Shown: positions 1-8,556 of the stretch, one piece after another | Position numbering within the stretch: the stretch's first letter is position 1 | Layout of the letters: every line of letters starts with the position of its first letter | Notes under the pieces: generated by a model | What the model saw: only the letters and a program-made list of their open reading frames with translations | Databases searched by the model: none | What the model was told of the DNA's origin: nothing | Translations under genes and position numbers: made by a program | Source of the DNA: Pantanalinema sp. | GTDB taxonomy: Bacteria > Cyanobacteriota > Sericytochromatia > S15B-MN24 > UBA4093 | Direction of reading: 5' to 3' | NCBI GenBank assembly: GCA_036704125.1 | Contig: DATNQI010000052.1 | Span: forward strand, 1 to 34,325 | Length of the DNA: 34,325 bases

Positions 1-23
1 GAAAGCGTCGTGCTCTACAAGTT

Positions 24-138
24 TCTGGTGATTAGGCGGCTTGGTCCCACCCGTTCCCATCCCGAACACGGTCGTGAAACGAGCCAGCAGCGAAAATACT
101 TGGCGGGTGACTGCCCGGGAAGATAGCCCATCGCCAGA
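24..138 (+). rRNA. rrf: 5S ribosomal RNA
   Basis: The 5' end TCTGGTGA pairs with TCGCCAGA at the 3' end to form the closing helix I, about 115 nt apart, the normal 5S length. The highly conserved loop stretch CCCATCCCGAACACGG lies at its usual place about 30-50 nt in. It is the large-subunit RNA and would be the last gene of an rRNA operon whose 23S gene lies before the window. No tRNA follows it before the terminator. The ends are set by the helix and could be off by one or two bases. Confidence 0.93.
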
Positions 139-147
139 TTAATCAAA

Positions 148-191
148 GCCTGTGCTAGCCGCAGGCGCTGCCTGTGCTAGCCGCAGGCGCT
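148..191. repeat. Tandem duplication of a 22-bp unit after 5S rRNA
   Basis: Two exact adjacent copies (148-169 and 170-191) of a 22-bp unit that begins GCCTGTGCTAGCC. Each unit can form a small GCCTG/CAGGC hairpin. The pair lies between the 5S gene and its terminator, so it would be transcribed and then removed in RNA processing. No function is evident. Confidence 0.8.
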
Positions 192-239
192 GCCCTCGAG
201 GCGCCTCCCCCGAATGGGTCGAGGCGCCTCGGGCTTTTT
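192..239 (+). terminator. Rho-independent terminator of the rRNA operon
   Basis: The arm ending in GAGGCGCCTC (198-207) pairs with GAGGCGCCTCGGGC (221-234), followed by a T run TTTTTG. The 10-bp core is itself a palindrome, so each arm can also fold alone. The position, right after 5S, fits the end of the rRNA transcript. Confidence 0.85.
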
Positions 240-260
240 GCGCCTGAGCCTTGAGGGCCG

Positions 261-269
261 TGCTACGAT
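261..269 (+). promoter_or_regulatory. Extended -10 promoter element for the acetyltransferase gene
   Basis: TGCTACGAT matches the TGnTAnnnT extended -10 form; the same sequence precedes the gene at 3687 and related ones occur at 6916 and 30160. The predicted transcription start is near 276. No good -35 hexamer is seen, which is allowed for extended -10 promoters. Confidence 0.5.
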
Positions 270-323
270 CTTGCCATGAACGCCTGCGGCTCATGCGGCA
301 GGAGAGTGGGAAGGAGGCCTGGA

Positions 324-902
324 TTGGAACATGCCGCCTTACGGGTCCCCTTGCAGGACCAGCGAGTCGCCCTGTGCCGGCACACGCCGGCGGACCTTCC
401 CTGCTTCCTGGAGTGGCACTCCGATCCAGAGCTTGCTCGCCTGACCCGCCACGACCAGACCCCCCTCAAGCGCGAGCAGATTGCCACCTATTTCGAGACG
501 ATCGTACTGCCTAGCTCGGCTCAGGGCATGTGCTTCGGGATCGAGGCCACCGACGCCACGCCGCATCGCCTCATCGGTACCTGTTCGCTGACGGATCTCG
601 CGCGCGAGACCGGCACCCTGCGGATCCTCATCGGGCCCCACGACTGCTGGGGCAAAGGGTACGGCACCGAGGCGGTCCGCCTACTGGTCGCCTATGGCTT
701 CGAGCGCCTCAAGCTGCGCGAGATCGTGCTCGGGGTGTTCGACTTCAACGTTCGCGCCATTCGATCCTACGAGAAGGTCGGCTTCCGGCACGCCTCGACG
801 ATACGCCTCAGCAGGCCAATCGGCAGCCCTCCTGCCCATGAGTACCTGATGACCATCACGCCCGCCACCATCCGACGCACGAATCACGAGAGGTCCCTTT
901 GA
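324..902 (+). CDS. GNAT family N-acetyltransferase (RimJ/RimL type)
   Basis: The product (192 aa from TTG 324) would transfer an acetyl group from acetyl-CoA to an amine; the substrate is not predictable. The central part has the GNAT acetyl-CoA loop region (ILIGPHDCWGKGYGTEAV) followed by the typical strand and helix VFDFNVRAIRSYEKVGF, the hallmark of the RimJ/RimL-like branch. I chose TTG 324 because AAGGAGG lies 6 bp before it (311-317), whereas ATG 276, in the same frame, has no ribosome site and coincides with the predicted transcription start. The last codons overlap the biotin ligase start in a TTGA junction, so the two genes are probably co-translated. Confidence 0.8.
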   Translation: MEHAALRVPLQDQRVALCRHTPADLPCFLEWHSDPELARLTRHDQTPLKREQIATYFETIVLPSSAQGMCFGIEATDATPHRLIGTCSLTDLARETGTLRILIGPHDCWGKGYGTEAVRLLVAYGFERLKLREIVLGVFDFNVRAIRSYEKVGFRHASTIRLSRPIGSPPAHEYLMTITPATIRRTNHERSL

Positions 903-1687
903 GCTTCGATCGCGCCGCCTATCATGCCCTCCTCGAGACGTGCTGGCTCGGCCAGGCCCTCGACCACCATCCCGAAATCGACTCGACCAGCGCCCACCTC
1001 AAGCGCGAAGCCCGTAACGGCTCCGCGCTCGAGGTGGGCCTGGCCGTGCTGGCCGACTCGCAGAGCGCCGGCTACGGCCAGCACGGGCGCAAATGGAGCT
1101 CGCAGGAGCAAAGCGGCCTCTACGTCTCGATCTGGCTGCCCGCCCACTATGCTCAGAGCCCCCTCACGCTGCTGGCGGGCGTCGCGACGGTCGAGGCGCT
1201 CCGGGCGCTGAGCGACCACGAGGGCATCGGCCTCAAATGGGTGAACGACCTGGTGGCCGAGCGCCGGAAACTGGGCGGCATCCTGGCGGAGATGGTCGGG
1301 GGACCGGCCACCCCCGGCGTTCGCCATGGCCTCATCCTCGGCATCGGCCTCAACCTGGCGGCCCAGGAGGCCCTGCCCGAGGCGATCGCCCTGGCCGATC
1401 TGGCTCCGGTCCCTTCCCGCGAGCAGCTCCTCGCTTCGATCGCCAATCGCCTGGAGCACTGGCTCGACCGGGTGAAAGCCGAGGGCGAGGAGGTCCTCTG
1501 CGAGCGCTGGCGCGCCTACTCGGTCACCCTCGGGCAGCACGTCCGCGCGCAGCTTCACGCGGAGACGATCGAAGGCCTCGCCGAGGACATCACCCGCACG
1601 GGGGCTCTGCGCATCAGGTGCGCGGACGGGACGCTGCGCGAGATCGCCAGCGGCAGCGTGCGGCTGGCGGACGGTCGCTATTGCTAG
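899..1687 (+). CDS. birA: Biotin--[acetyl-CoA carboxylase] ligase, BirA without DNA-binding domain
   Basis: Cytoplasmic enzyme that activates biotin with ATP to biotinyl-AMP and transfers it to the carrier lysine of acetyl-CoA carboxylase. The protein (262 aa) has the biotin/ATP loop GYGQHGRKW at about residues 58-66, in place of the usual GRGRRGRxW, then KWVNDL and KLGGILAE with the conserved lysine. The two loop arginines of the E. coli enzyme are Tyr and Gln here; Q at the second position is also familiar from cyanobacterial enzymes. The N-terminal helix-turn-helix of E. coli BirA is absent, so it should be an enzyme only. It starts at TTG 899, overlapping the stop of the acetyltransferase gene by 4 bp, with GAGAGG upstream. 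Confidence 0.9.
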   Translation: MSFDRAAYHALLETCWLGQALDHHPEIDSTSAHLKREARNGSALEVGLAVLADSQSAGYGQHGRKWSSQEQSGLYVSIWLPAHYAQSPLTLLAGVATVEALRALSDHEGIGLKWVNDLVAERRKLGGILAEMVGGPATPGVRHGLILGIGLNLAAQEALPEAIALADLAPVPSREQLLASIANRLEHWLDRVKAEGEEVLCERWRAYSVTLGQHVRAQLHAETIEGLAEDITRTGALRIRCADGTLREIASGSVRLADGRYC

Positions 1688-1775
1688 GGGCAAACCTGTG
1701 ACGGATCGCATAGTGGCGCTCGAACGCCGAGCCTACACTGGAGATCGGTTTTTCCCTAGCAGAGAGGTGTTGCGC

Positions 1776-2036
1776 GTGTTAGCGATCCAGGCCATTGATA
1801 TCGAGCGCTCGGACGACAAGGCCTACTGCGGGACGCTGGATTACCAGACGGTCTACCGCTCGGGCGTTCTGCTCTGGACCGTCGAGTGGCGCCAGACCCC
1901 CGAGGTGGTCGTCGAGTTCTTCCCGGGAGAGTCCTTCGAGGACGCCGAGCTGGTGCGCGATCACCAGACCCTCTTGATCCGCAGCCTCCTCGACACGCTC
2001 ACCGAGCGCATGGGCCGAGAGACCCTCTTCACCTGA
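1776..2036 (+). CDS. Small conserved-looking protein of unknown function
   Basis: I do not recognise this 86-residue acidic protein. It has alternating hydrophobic and charged residues compatible with a small alpha/beta fold (LLWTVEWRQTPEVVVEFF forms two likely strands) and a C-terminal helix; no signal peptide or cysteine pair. The start GTG 1776 is preceded by AGAGAGG at 1761-1767 and, further up, by a possible -10 TACACT at 1734-1739. An in-frame GTG at 1698, 10 bp after birA, would add 26 residues and make it part of the birA operon, but it lacks a ribosome site. Confidence 0.55.
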   Translation: MLAIQAIDIERSDDKAYCGTLDYQTVYRSGVLLWTVEWRQTPEVVVEFFPGESFEDAELVRDHQTLLIRSLLDTLTERMGRETLFT

Positions 2037-2214
2037 AAACCAACGGCCCAGTGCCCGCCACCGACTCATTGGGCAGAAGCGCCAAAAAGCTTCAGCACAA
2101 GCAACCCTCTAGCAAAGCGTCGAGTTGGGTATAAGGGGCGTACGGCCAGGTTGGCCGGAAGGGAATCGCGCCACACACCATCCATCGCTGCAACGTGCAG
2201 AGAGGAGGACGGCC

Positions 2215-3633
2215 ATGCGGTTACACTTCCTGGGCGCCGCCCAAACCGTCACGGGATCCGCCTACCTGCTTGAAACCAACAAGCAGCGGTTCCTGATCGA
2301 CGCGGGCCTCTCGCAAGGCAGCTCCCACTCGCACGAGCTCAACGCCCGGGCCCTGCCCTTCCACCCCCGCCACCTGGACGGCATCATCCTGACGCACGCC
2401 CACGCGGACCACAGCGGCCTCATCCCTCGCCTGGTCGCAGAGGGCTTCCGCGGCCCCATCTACGCGACGCCGCCGACCATCGACCTCTGCCGCATCATCC
2501 TGCCCGACGCCGGCACGATCCAGGAAGAGGACGCCAGGTCCGAGAACAAGTGGCGCCGAAAGCACGGCAAGAGCCTGCTCACCCCTCTCTACACCAAGCA
2601 GCAGGCCGAGCATGCCCTCAAGTACTTCGAGCGCCTGCCCTACCTGAAGCGCACCACCCTGGGACGCAACATCCGGCTGACCCTGCACGACGCGGGCCAC
2701 ATCCTGGGCTCGTCGATCGTCGAGCTCGAGGTCGAGGGGTCGCGCCTGGTCTTCACCGGGGACCTGGGCAACGTCAACAACCAGCTGCTGCGCAACCCCG
2801 CCACCCTTGCGCATGCCGACTACCTGATCACCGAGTCGACCTACGGCAATCGCTCGCACGGCCGCATCAGCGATCGCGTCGCCAAGCTCAAGGAGGTCAT
2901 CCTCGGCGCCCGGGGGCCCGTCATCGTCCCTGCGTTCGCGGTCGAGCGCACGCAGGAGCTGCTCTTTGACCTGCACCGCCTCATCGCCCAGGGCGAGATC
3001 CCGCCCTTGCCCATCTACGTGGACAGCCCCATGGCCGTCTCGGCCACGGCCCTCTTCGAGAAGCACCCCAACTGCCTGGCACCCGAGATCCAGGCCATGT
3101 TCCGCGCGCGCTCGCCCTTCGAGATGCCGAACATCCACTTCATCCGCGAGGCGGAGGCCTCGGCCCGCCTCAACAAGATGAACGAGCCCTCCATCATCAT
3201 CTCGGCGAGCGGCATGTGTGAGGGGGGCCGCATCCGGCACCACCTCTACCACCACCTGGCCCAGGAGGAGACGACGGTGCTCTTCGTCGGTTACCAGGCC
3301 GAGCGAACCCTCGGCCGGCGTATCCGGGACGGCGCCCCGCACGTCACCCTCTTCAACGAGACGATCCCGGTGCGCGCCCGGGTGGTCGCGATTGACGCCT
3401 ACTCGGCTCACGCCGACGCCAACGGCCTGATGGACTGGATCGGCGCCTTCCAGGAGGCTCCGGCCCTGACCTTCATCACCCACGGGGAGCTGGCCGCTTC
3501 CGAAGCGCTGGCCGAGCGCCTGGCCGAGGAGCACGGCCTGATCTCCGTCATCCCCGCCCCGGGCGAGGCCTACGAGCTGATGCCCGCCTCCTCGAGCCTC
3601 TCGACCCTGCGCCTGCGCGAGGAAACCGCCTAG
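2215..3633 (+). CDS. Metallo-beta-lactamase/beta-CASP ribonuclease (CPSF-like)
   Basis: Predicted zinc-dependent RNase of the beta-CASP group, which trims or cuts RNA in the cytoplasm. The 472-aa protein has the metal motif HAHADH at residues 61-66, a second-metal region with DAGHILGSS and FTGDLG, then the beta-CASP domain (TESTYGN, and SASGMCEGGRIRHHL, typical of CPSF73-like bacterial members), and a C-terminal RMMBL segment with SAHADANGL. The length fits the bacterial family. The longer frame from 2125 lacks support; ATG 2215 has AGGAGG just before it. The 178 bp upstream hold no other gene that I can see. Confidence 0.9.
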   Translation: MRLHFLGAAQTVTGSAYLLETNKQRFLIDAGLSQGSSHSHELNARALPFHPRHLDGIILTHAHADHSGLIPRLVAEGFRGPIYATPPTIDLCRIILPDAGTIQEEDARSENKWRRKHGKSLLTPLYTKQQAEHALKYFERLPYLKRTTLGRNIRLTLHDAGHILGSSIVELEVEGSRLVFTGDLGNVNNQLLRNPATLAHADYLITESTYGNRSHGRISDRVAKLKEVILGARGPVIVPAFAVERTQELLFDLHRLIAQGEIPPLPIYVDSPMAVSATALFEKHPNCLAPEIQAMFRARSPFEMPNIHFIREAEASARLNKMNEPSIIISASGMCEGGRIRHHLYHHLAQEETTVLFVGYQAERTLGRRIRDGAPHVTLFNETIPVRARVVAIDAYSAHADANGLMDWIGAFQEAPALTFITHGELAASEALAERLAEEHGLISVIPAPGEAYELMPASSSLSTLRLREETA

Positions 3634-3656
3634 CCCCGATGTGTCAGGCTCCTCTG

Positions 3657-3665
3657 TGCTACGAT
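3657..3665 (+). promoter_or_regulatory. Extended -10 promoter of the SpoIIE-phosphatase cluster
   Basis: TGCTACGAT, identical to the element at 261, lies 24 bp after the RNase stop codon and about 22 bp before the TTG start at 3687, with GGAGGA between. The distance gives a short leader. The -35 region is poor. Confidence 0.55.
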
Positions 3666-3686
3666 AGGGGCCGGAGGAGCCTTAGA

Positions 3687-5300
3687 TTGCCGAAGCAGAA
3701 ATCCCTCCTGCGACCGAGCTTGCAGACGCGCCTCACCGTGGTCTTCCTCACGATGACGAGCATCCTGCTCGCCGCGTCCATCGGGATCTTCTACAACCGG
3801 GCGAGCCACGTCTTCCGCCAAGAGCTCCGCGGCCGCCTGATGTCACTGGCGAGCACGGTGGCCGTCCAGATCGATGCTCCCGACCACACCCGCATCGGCC
3901 AAGAGGGCGACCCGACCTACCAAAAGGTACGGGAGCTCCTCCTGCGCGTCATGAGCGTCAACCCGAACGTCCGCTACATCTACTCCATGAAGGTCGACGG
4001 CAAGGGAACCTGGCGCTTCGTGGTGGACTCGACCGCTCCGGAAGACGAAGCCCACTCCGACTTCGGCGAGCCCTACACCGGTACGGGCACCGAGAGCATG
4101 TTCGCCGCCGCCGTGGCTCCTTCGGCCGATCAAGAGTTCACCGTCGACCAGTACGGCACCTGGCTCTCGGGCTTCGCCCCCATCCGCGACGCGAACGGCA
4201 AAGCCGTCGCCATCCTCGGCGTGGACATGAGTGCCACCGAGGTGCTCAACGAAGAGCGCAAGCTCGTCTGGATCGCGCTCGTCATCCTGCTCGCGGGCCT
4301 CGCCTTCGCGCTGGGGATCAGCGTCTGGCTCGCCCGCATCCTCTCCAAGCCCATCTCTCAGCTGGCCGAGGGTACCCGCAAGGTCTCAGAAGGGGACCTT
4401 ACGATCCGCGTCCCGGCCGCACGCAGCGACGAACTGGGCGATCTCGCCCGCTCCTTCAACGCCATGACCCAGGCGATCGCCCAGCACCGCGACGAGCTCA
4501 AGGAAAACGAGCGAATGATCCAGGAGCTCGCCACCGCCCGCAAGATCCAGCAGGCCATGCTCCCCACCGAGGCCCCCAGCGACGGGGCCCTCAACATCGA
4601 CTTCTACCTCGAGACCTCCACCGAGGTCGGAGGCGACTACTTCGACTTCCTCCCCGTCGAAAAGAACAAGCTCGCCCTGGTCATCGGGGACGTCACCGGC
4701 CACGGAGTGCCCGCCGCCCTCCTCATGGCCGTCATCAAGAGCTGCCTCCACACCCAGGTCCTCACCGACTTCCGCGTCCCCAACGTCATGGGCATCGCCA
4801 ACAACATCCTCCACCAGGGCAGCTTCGAGCGCCGCTTCATGACCTTCTTCTACTCGCTCCTCGACACCGAGACCGGCCGACTCGCCTACGCCAACGCCGG
4901 TCACCCCTACCCCTTCCACTACCGCAGCGCCCAGCGCACCGTCGAGATGCTCGAGATGGCCTCCTATCCGCTGGGGGTGCGCGCAAGCATGCCCATCCAG
5001 GAGCAAGAGGTCACCCTCGACCCCGGCGACGTACTCGTCTTCTACTCCGACGGCATCATCGAGGCCAAGAACGCTCACGGCGAGGAGTTCGGCTTCGAGC
5101 GCATGGAGAAGCTCATCCTCGACCACGGCGATCTCAGCGCCGGTGCCCTCAAGGAAAAGCTGCTCGCCTCCTGGCGCAAGTACGTCTACGACGGCACGCA
5201 GCCTCTCGACTACCAGGCCGTCAAGGCCGACCGCGCCGACGACGACATCACCATCGTAGTCGTCAAGTACGCCCCCGCAATCGCCTCACTGGAAATCTAA
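3687..5300 (+). CDS. Membrane sensor PP2C (SpoIIE/RsbU-type) serine phosphatase, paralog 1
   Basis: Predicted inner-membrane receptor whose cytoplasmic phosphatase would dephosphorylate a protein, in this family usually an anti-sigma-factor antagonist. Order (537 aa): TM helix about 15-38, periplasmic Cache-like sensor to about 190 ending AILGVDMSATEVL, TM helix about 193-214, HAMP linker, short coiled segment, PP2C domain from about 310. Metal-site motifs are GGDYFDF, GDVTGHGVPAALLM and FYSDGIIEA. The start is TTG 3687 with GGAGGA before it; this gives an N-terminus matching both neighbours (LLRPSLQTRL), while the longer frame from 3639 would begin before the promoter. First of three tandem paralogs; 16 bp separate it from the next. 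No kinase or STAS partner gene is in the window. Confidence 0.9.
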   Translation: MPKQKSLLRPSLQTRLTVVFLTMTSILLAASIGIFYNRASHVFRQELRGRLMSLASTVAVQIDAPDHTRIGQEGDPTYQKVRELLLRVMSVNPNVRYIYSMKVDGKGTWRFVVDSTAPEDEAHSDFGEPYTGTGTESMFAAAVAPSADQEFTVDQYGTWLSGFAPIRDANGKAVAILGVDMSATEVLNEERKLVWIALVILLAGLAFALGISVWLARILSKPISQLAEGTRKVSEGDLTIRVPAARSDELGDLARSFNAMTQAIAQHRDELKENERMIQELATARKIQQAMLPTEAPSDGALNIDFYLETSTEVGGDYFDFLPVEKNKLALVIGDVTGHGVPAALLMAVIKSCLHTQVLTDFRVPNVMGIANNILHQGSFERRFMTFFYSLLDTETGRLAYANAGHPYPFHYRSAQRTVEMLEMASYPLGVRASMPIQEQEVTLDPGDVLVFYSDGIIEAKNAHGEEFGFERMEKLILDHGDLSAGALKEKLLASWRKYVYDGTQPLDYQAVKADRADDDITIVVVKYAPAIASLEI

Positions 5301-5316
5301 CCCCCCAAGGAGCCCC

Positions 5317-6921
5317 ATGTCCCGGCCTACCCTGCTGCGCCCCAGTCTGCAGACCCGCCTCGCCCTCATCTTCCTCGCGATGACCGCCACTCTGCTGGCG
5401 GGGACCCTCGGAATCTTCTACGCCCAGACAAGCAACGTCTTCCGCCAGCAGCTCCGTGAGCAGCTCAAGGCGCTCGCCGGTACCGCCGCGCTCATGGTCG
5501 ATGTCGACGCGCACCAGCGCGCCCGATCCGAGGGCGATCCCTTCTACCAGCGCTTCCATGGGCTCTTGCGCCGGATGAAGGAAGCCAATCCTGGCATCGG
5601 CTACATCTACACCATGCGCCAGGATGCGAGCGGAAGGTGGCACTACCTCATCGATTCGGCAAAGCCTGGTGAGCCCGGTCACTCGGCCTTCGACCAGCCC
5701 TACGACGGCACCGGCTATCGGACCATGGACCGCGCCCTCACGCACCCCGCCGCCGATCGCAAGTTCTCCACCGACACCTTCGGCACCTGGCTATCGGGCT
5801 TCGCCCCCATCCGCGACGCGAGCGGCAAGACCGTCGCCATCGTGGGCGTCGACATGAGCGCCGCAGACGTCCTGCACGAAGAGCGCCGCCTGCTCGAAAC
5901 CGCGCTTGCCATCTTCATTGCCGGCCTGGCCTTCGCGCTGGGGACCAGCGTCTGGCTCGCCCGCATCCTCTCCAAGCCCATCGCGCAGCTGGCCGAAGGC
6001 ACCCGCAAGGTCTCCGAGGGCGACCTCTCGATCCGCGTCCCGGCCGCCCGCAGCGACGAGCTGGGCGATCTCGCCCGCTCCTTCAACGCCATGACCCAGG
6101 CGATCGAGACCCACCGCGACGAGCTCAAGGAGAGCGAGCGCATGACCCAGGAACTCGCCACCGCCCGCAAGATCCAGCAGGCCATGCTCCCCGCCGAGGC
6201 CCCCAGCGACGAGGCCGTCAACATCGACTTCTACCTGGAGACCTCCACCGAGGTCGGGGGCGACTACTTCGACTTCCTGCCCCTCGGCGACAACAAGCTC
6301 GCCCTGGTCATCGGTGACGTCACCGGCCACGGCGTGCCTGCCGCCCTGCTCATGGCCGTCATCAAGAGCTGCCTCCACACCCAGGTCCTGACCGACTTCA
6401 GGGTCCCCAACGTCATGGGCATCGCCAACAGCATCCTCCACCAGAGCAGCTTCGAGCGCCGCTTCATGACCTTCTTTTACTCCCTTCTCGACACCGAGAC
6501 CGGCCGCCTCGCCTACGCCAACGCCGGCCACCCCTACCCCTTCCACTACCGCAGCGCCCAGCGCACGGTCGAGATGCTCGAGATGGCCTCCTACCCTCTC
6601 GGCGTCCGGCCCACCCTGCGCGTGAAGGAGCAGGAGGTCACCCTCGAGCCCGGCGACGTGCTCGTTTTCTACTCCGACGGCATCATCGAGGCCCAGAACG
6701 CCCGCGGCGAGGAGTTCGGCTTCGAGCGAATGGAGAAGCTCATCCTCGAGAACGGCCACCTCAGCGCCGAAATCCTCAAGGAAAGGCTGCTCGAGACGTG
6801 GCAGCACCACGTCTACGACGGCACGCGCCCCCTCGACTACCATGCCATCAAGGCTGCTCAGGCCGACGACGACGTCACCATCGTGGTCGTCAAGTACGCG
6901 CCGCTCGCCCCCCTGTGCTAG
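5317..6921 (+). CDS. Membrane sensor PP2C (SpoIIE/RsbU-type) serine phosphatase, paralog 2
   Basis: Same architecture as the preceding gene (534 aa): TM, Cache-like periplasmic sensor (YIYTMRQDASGRWHYLIDS region), TM, HAMP, PP2C. The HAMP and phosphatase halves are nearly the same as in the flanking paralogs, while the sensor half differs at many positions, so the three probably sense different signals or ligands but act on the same target. ATG 5317 has AAGGAG 5 bp upstream. Its stop codon TAG lies inside the extended -10 of the third paralog, so that gene can also be transcribed separately. Confidence 0.9.
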   Translation: MSRPTLLRPSLQTRLALIFLAMTATLLAGTLGIFYAQTSNVFRQQLREQLKALAGTAALMVDVDAHQRARSEGDPFYQRFHGLLRRMKEANPGIGYIYTMRQDASGRWHYLIDSAKPGEPGHSAFDQPYDGTGYRTMDRALTHPAADRKFSTDTFGTWLSGFAPIRDASGKTVAIVGVDMSAADVLHEERRLLETALAIFIAGLAFALGTSVWLARILSKPIAQLAEGTRKVSEGDLSIRVPAARSDELGDLARSFNAMTQAIETHRDELKESERMTQELATARKIQQAMLPAEAPSDEAVNIDFYLETSTEVGGDYFDFLPLGDNKLALVIGDVTGHGVPAALLMAVIKSCLHTQVLTDFRVPNVMGIANSILHQSSFERRFMTFFYSLLDTETGRLAYANAGHPYPFHYRSAQRTVEMLEMASYPLGVRPTLRVKEQEVTLEPGDVLVFYSDGIIEAQNARGEEFGFERMEKLILENGHLSAEILKERLLETWQHHVYDGTRPLDYHAIKAAQADDDVTIVVVKYAPLAPLC

Positions 6922-6924
6922 GAT
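6916..6924 (+). promoter_or_regulatory. Extended -10 promoter before phosphatase paralog 3
   Basis: TGCTAGGAT overlaps the stop codon of paralog 2 and resembles the element before paralog 1; the surrounding leader GGCCGGAGGA is also shared, as if the promoter and leader had been duplicated with the gene. Confidence 0.5.
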
Positions 6925-6942
6925 GAGGGCCGGAGGAAAGTC

Positions 6943-8553
6943 ATGAAGCGGATTTCCTTGCTGCGTCCCAGTCTCCAGACCCGCCTCGCCCTCGTCTTCC
7001 TGGGCACGACCGCCCTGCTGATGGGAGGCACCCTCGGGATCTTCTACGCGCAGGCGAGCAACGTCCTACGCCAGCAGCTCCGCGCGGAGCTCAGGGCCCT
7101 CGCCGGCACCGCCGCCAACCTGGTCGACGTCGACGCGCACCAGCGCGTCAAGGCCGAGGGCGACCCTGCCTACCAGCACTTCCATCATTTCTTCCGCCGG
7201 ATCACCGAGGCCAACCCGGGCATCGGGACCATGTACACCATGCGACAGGACAAGAACGGCACCTGGCGCTTCATGGTCGACTCGGCCAGCCCCGGCGATC
7301 CCAGCCGGGCCTCGTTCAACGAGGCGTACACCGGCACCGGCAGCGACACCATGGACCGCGCGCTGGCACGTCCATCCGCCGACCGCACGTTCTCCACCGA
7401 TGCCTTCGGCACCTGGCTCTCGGGCTTCGCCCCCCTCCGCGACGCGAGCGGCAAGACCGTCGCCATCGTGGGGGTGGACATGAGCGCCGCCGATGTGCTC
7501 AACGAAGAGCGCAAGCTCGTCTGGATCGCGCTGGTCATCCTGCTCGTGGGCCTGGCCTTCGCGCTGGGCATCAGCGCCTGGCTCGCCCGCATCCTGACCA
7601 GGCCCATCGCGCAGCTGGCCGAGGGCACCCGACAGGTCTCCGAGGGGGACCTCACGATCCGCGTCCCGGCCACCCGCAGCGACGAGCTGGGGGATCTCGC
7701 CCGCTCCTTCAACGCCATGACCCAGGCGATCGCCCGCCACCGCGACGAGCTCAAGGAAAACGAGCGAATGATCCAGGAGCTCGCCACCGCCCGCAAGATC
7801 CAGCAGGCCATGCTTCCCGCCGAGGCCCCCAGCGACGAGGCCCTCAACATCGACTTCTACCTGGAGACCTCCACCGAGGTCGGAGGAGACTACTTCGACT
7901 TCCTGAGCGTCGAGCAGAACAAGCTCGCGCTGGTCATCGGCGACGTGACCGGCCACGGCGTGCCCGCCGCCCTGCTCATGGCCGTCATCAAGAGCTGCCT
8001 CCACACCCAGGTCCTGACCGACTTCAGGGTCCCCAACGTCATGGGCATCGCCAACAGCATCCTCCACCAGAGCAGCTTCGAGCGCCGCTTCATGACCTTC
8101 TTCTACTCGCTCCTCGACACCGAGACCGGCCGCCTCGCCTACGCCAACGCCGGCCACCCCTACCCCTTCCTCTACCGCAGCGCCGAGCGCACGGTCGAGA
8201 TGCTCGAGATGGCCTCCTACCCCCTCGGCGTCCGGCCCACCCTGCGCGTGAAGGAGCAGGAGGTCACCCTCGAGCCCGGCGACGTGCTCGTCTTCTACTC
8301 CGACGGCATCATCGAGGCCCAGAACGCCCACGGCGAGGAGTTCGGCTTCGAGCGAATGGAGAGGCTCATCCAGCTCCACGGCCACCTCAGCGCCGAGGCC
8401 CTCAAGGAGAAGCTGCTCAAGACGTGGCAGCAGCACGTCTACGAGGGCACCCGCCCCCTCGACTTCCAGGCGATCAAATCGGACCGGGCGGACGACGACA
8501 TCACCATCGTGGTCGTCAAGTACGCGCCGGCCCGGAGGTTCGTGGAGGCCTAG
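6943..8553 (+). CDS. Membrane sensor PP2C (SpoIIE/RsbU-type) serine phosphatase, paralog 3
   Basis: Third copy (536 aa) with TM, Cache-like sensor, TM, HAMP and PP2C with intact metal motifs (GGDYFDF, GDVTGHG, FYSDGIIEA). The stretch from the second TM to the C-terminus is nearly identical to paralogs 1 and 2; the sensor has its own sequence (MYTMRQDKNGTWRFMVDS region). ATG 6943 has GGAGGAA upstream. It ends 3 bp from the convergent zinc-ribbon gene, with no hairpin between them. Confidence 0.9.
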   Translation: MKRISLLRPSLQTRLALVFLGTTALLMGGTLGIFYAQASNVLRQQLRAELRALAGTAANLVDVDAHQRVKAEGDPAYQHFHHFFRRITEANPGIGTMYTMRQDKNGTWRFMVDSASPGDPSRASFNEAYTGTGSDTMDRALARPSADRTFSTDAFGTWLSGFAPLRDASGKTVAIVGVDMSAADVLNEERKLVWIALVILLVGLAFALGISAWLARILTRPIAQLAEGTRQVSEGDLTIRVPATRSDELGDLARSFNAMTQAIARHRDELKENERMIQELATARKIQQAMLPAEAPSDEALNIDFYLETSTEVGGDYFDFLSVEQNKLALVIGDVTGHGVPAALLMAVIKSCLHTQVLTDFRVPNVMGIANSILHQSSFERRFMTFFYSLLDTETGRLAYANAGHPYPFLYRSAERTVEMLEMASYPLGVRPTLRVKEQEVTLEPGDVLVFYSDGIIEAQNAHGEEFGFERMERLIQLHGHLSAEALKEKLLKTWQQHVYEGTRPLDFQAIKSDRADDDITIVVVKYAPARRFVEA

Positions 8554-8556
8554 AGC

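Noticed and set aside
2221-3534. Long open frame (437 codons) on the minus strand opposite the RNase gene, and similar ones opposite many other genes
   Set aside because: High GC gives long antisense frames; the products are Val/Gly/Leu/Arg-rich with no motifs, no ribosome sites, and the plus-strand genes have clear family motifs.
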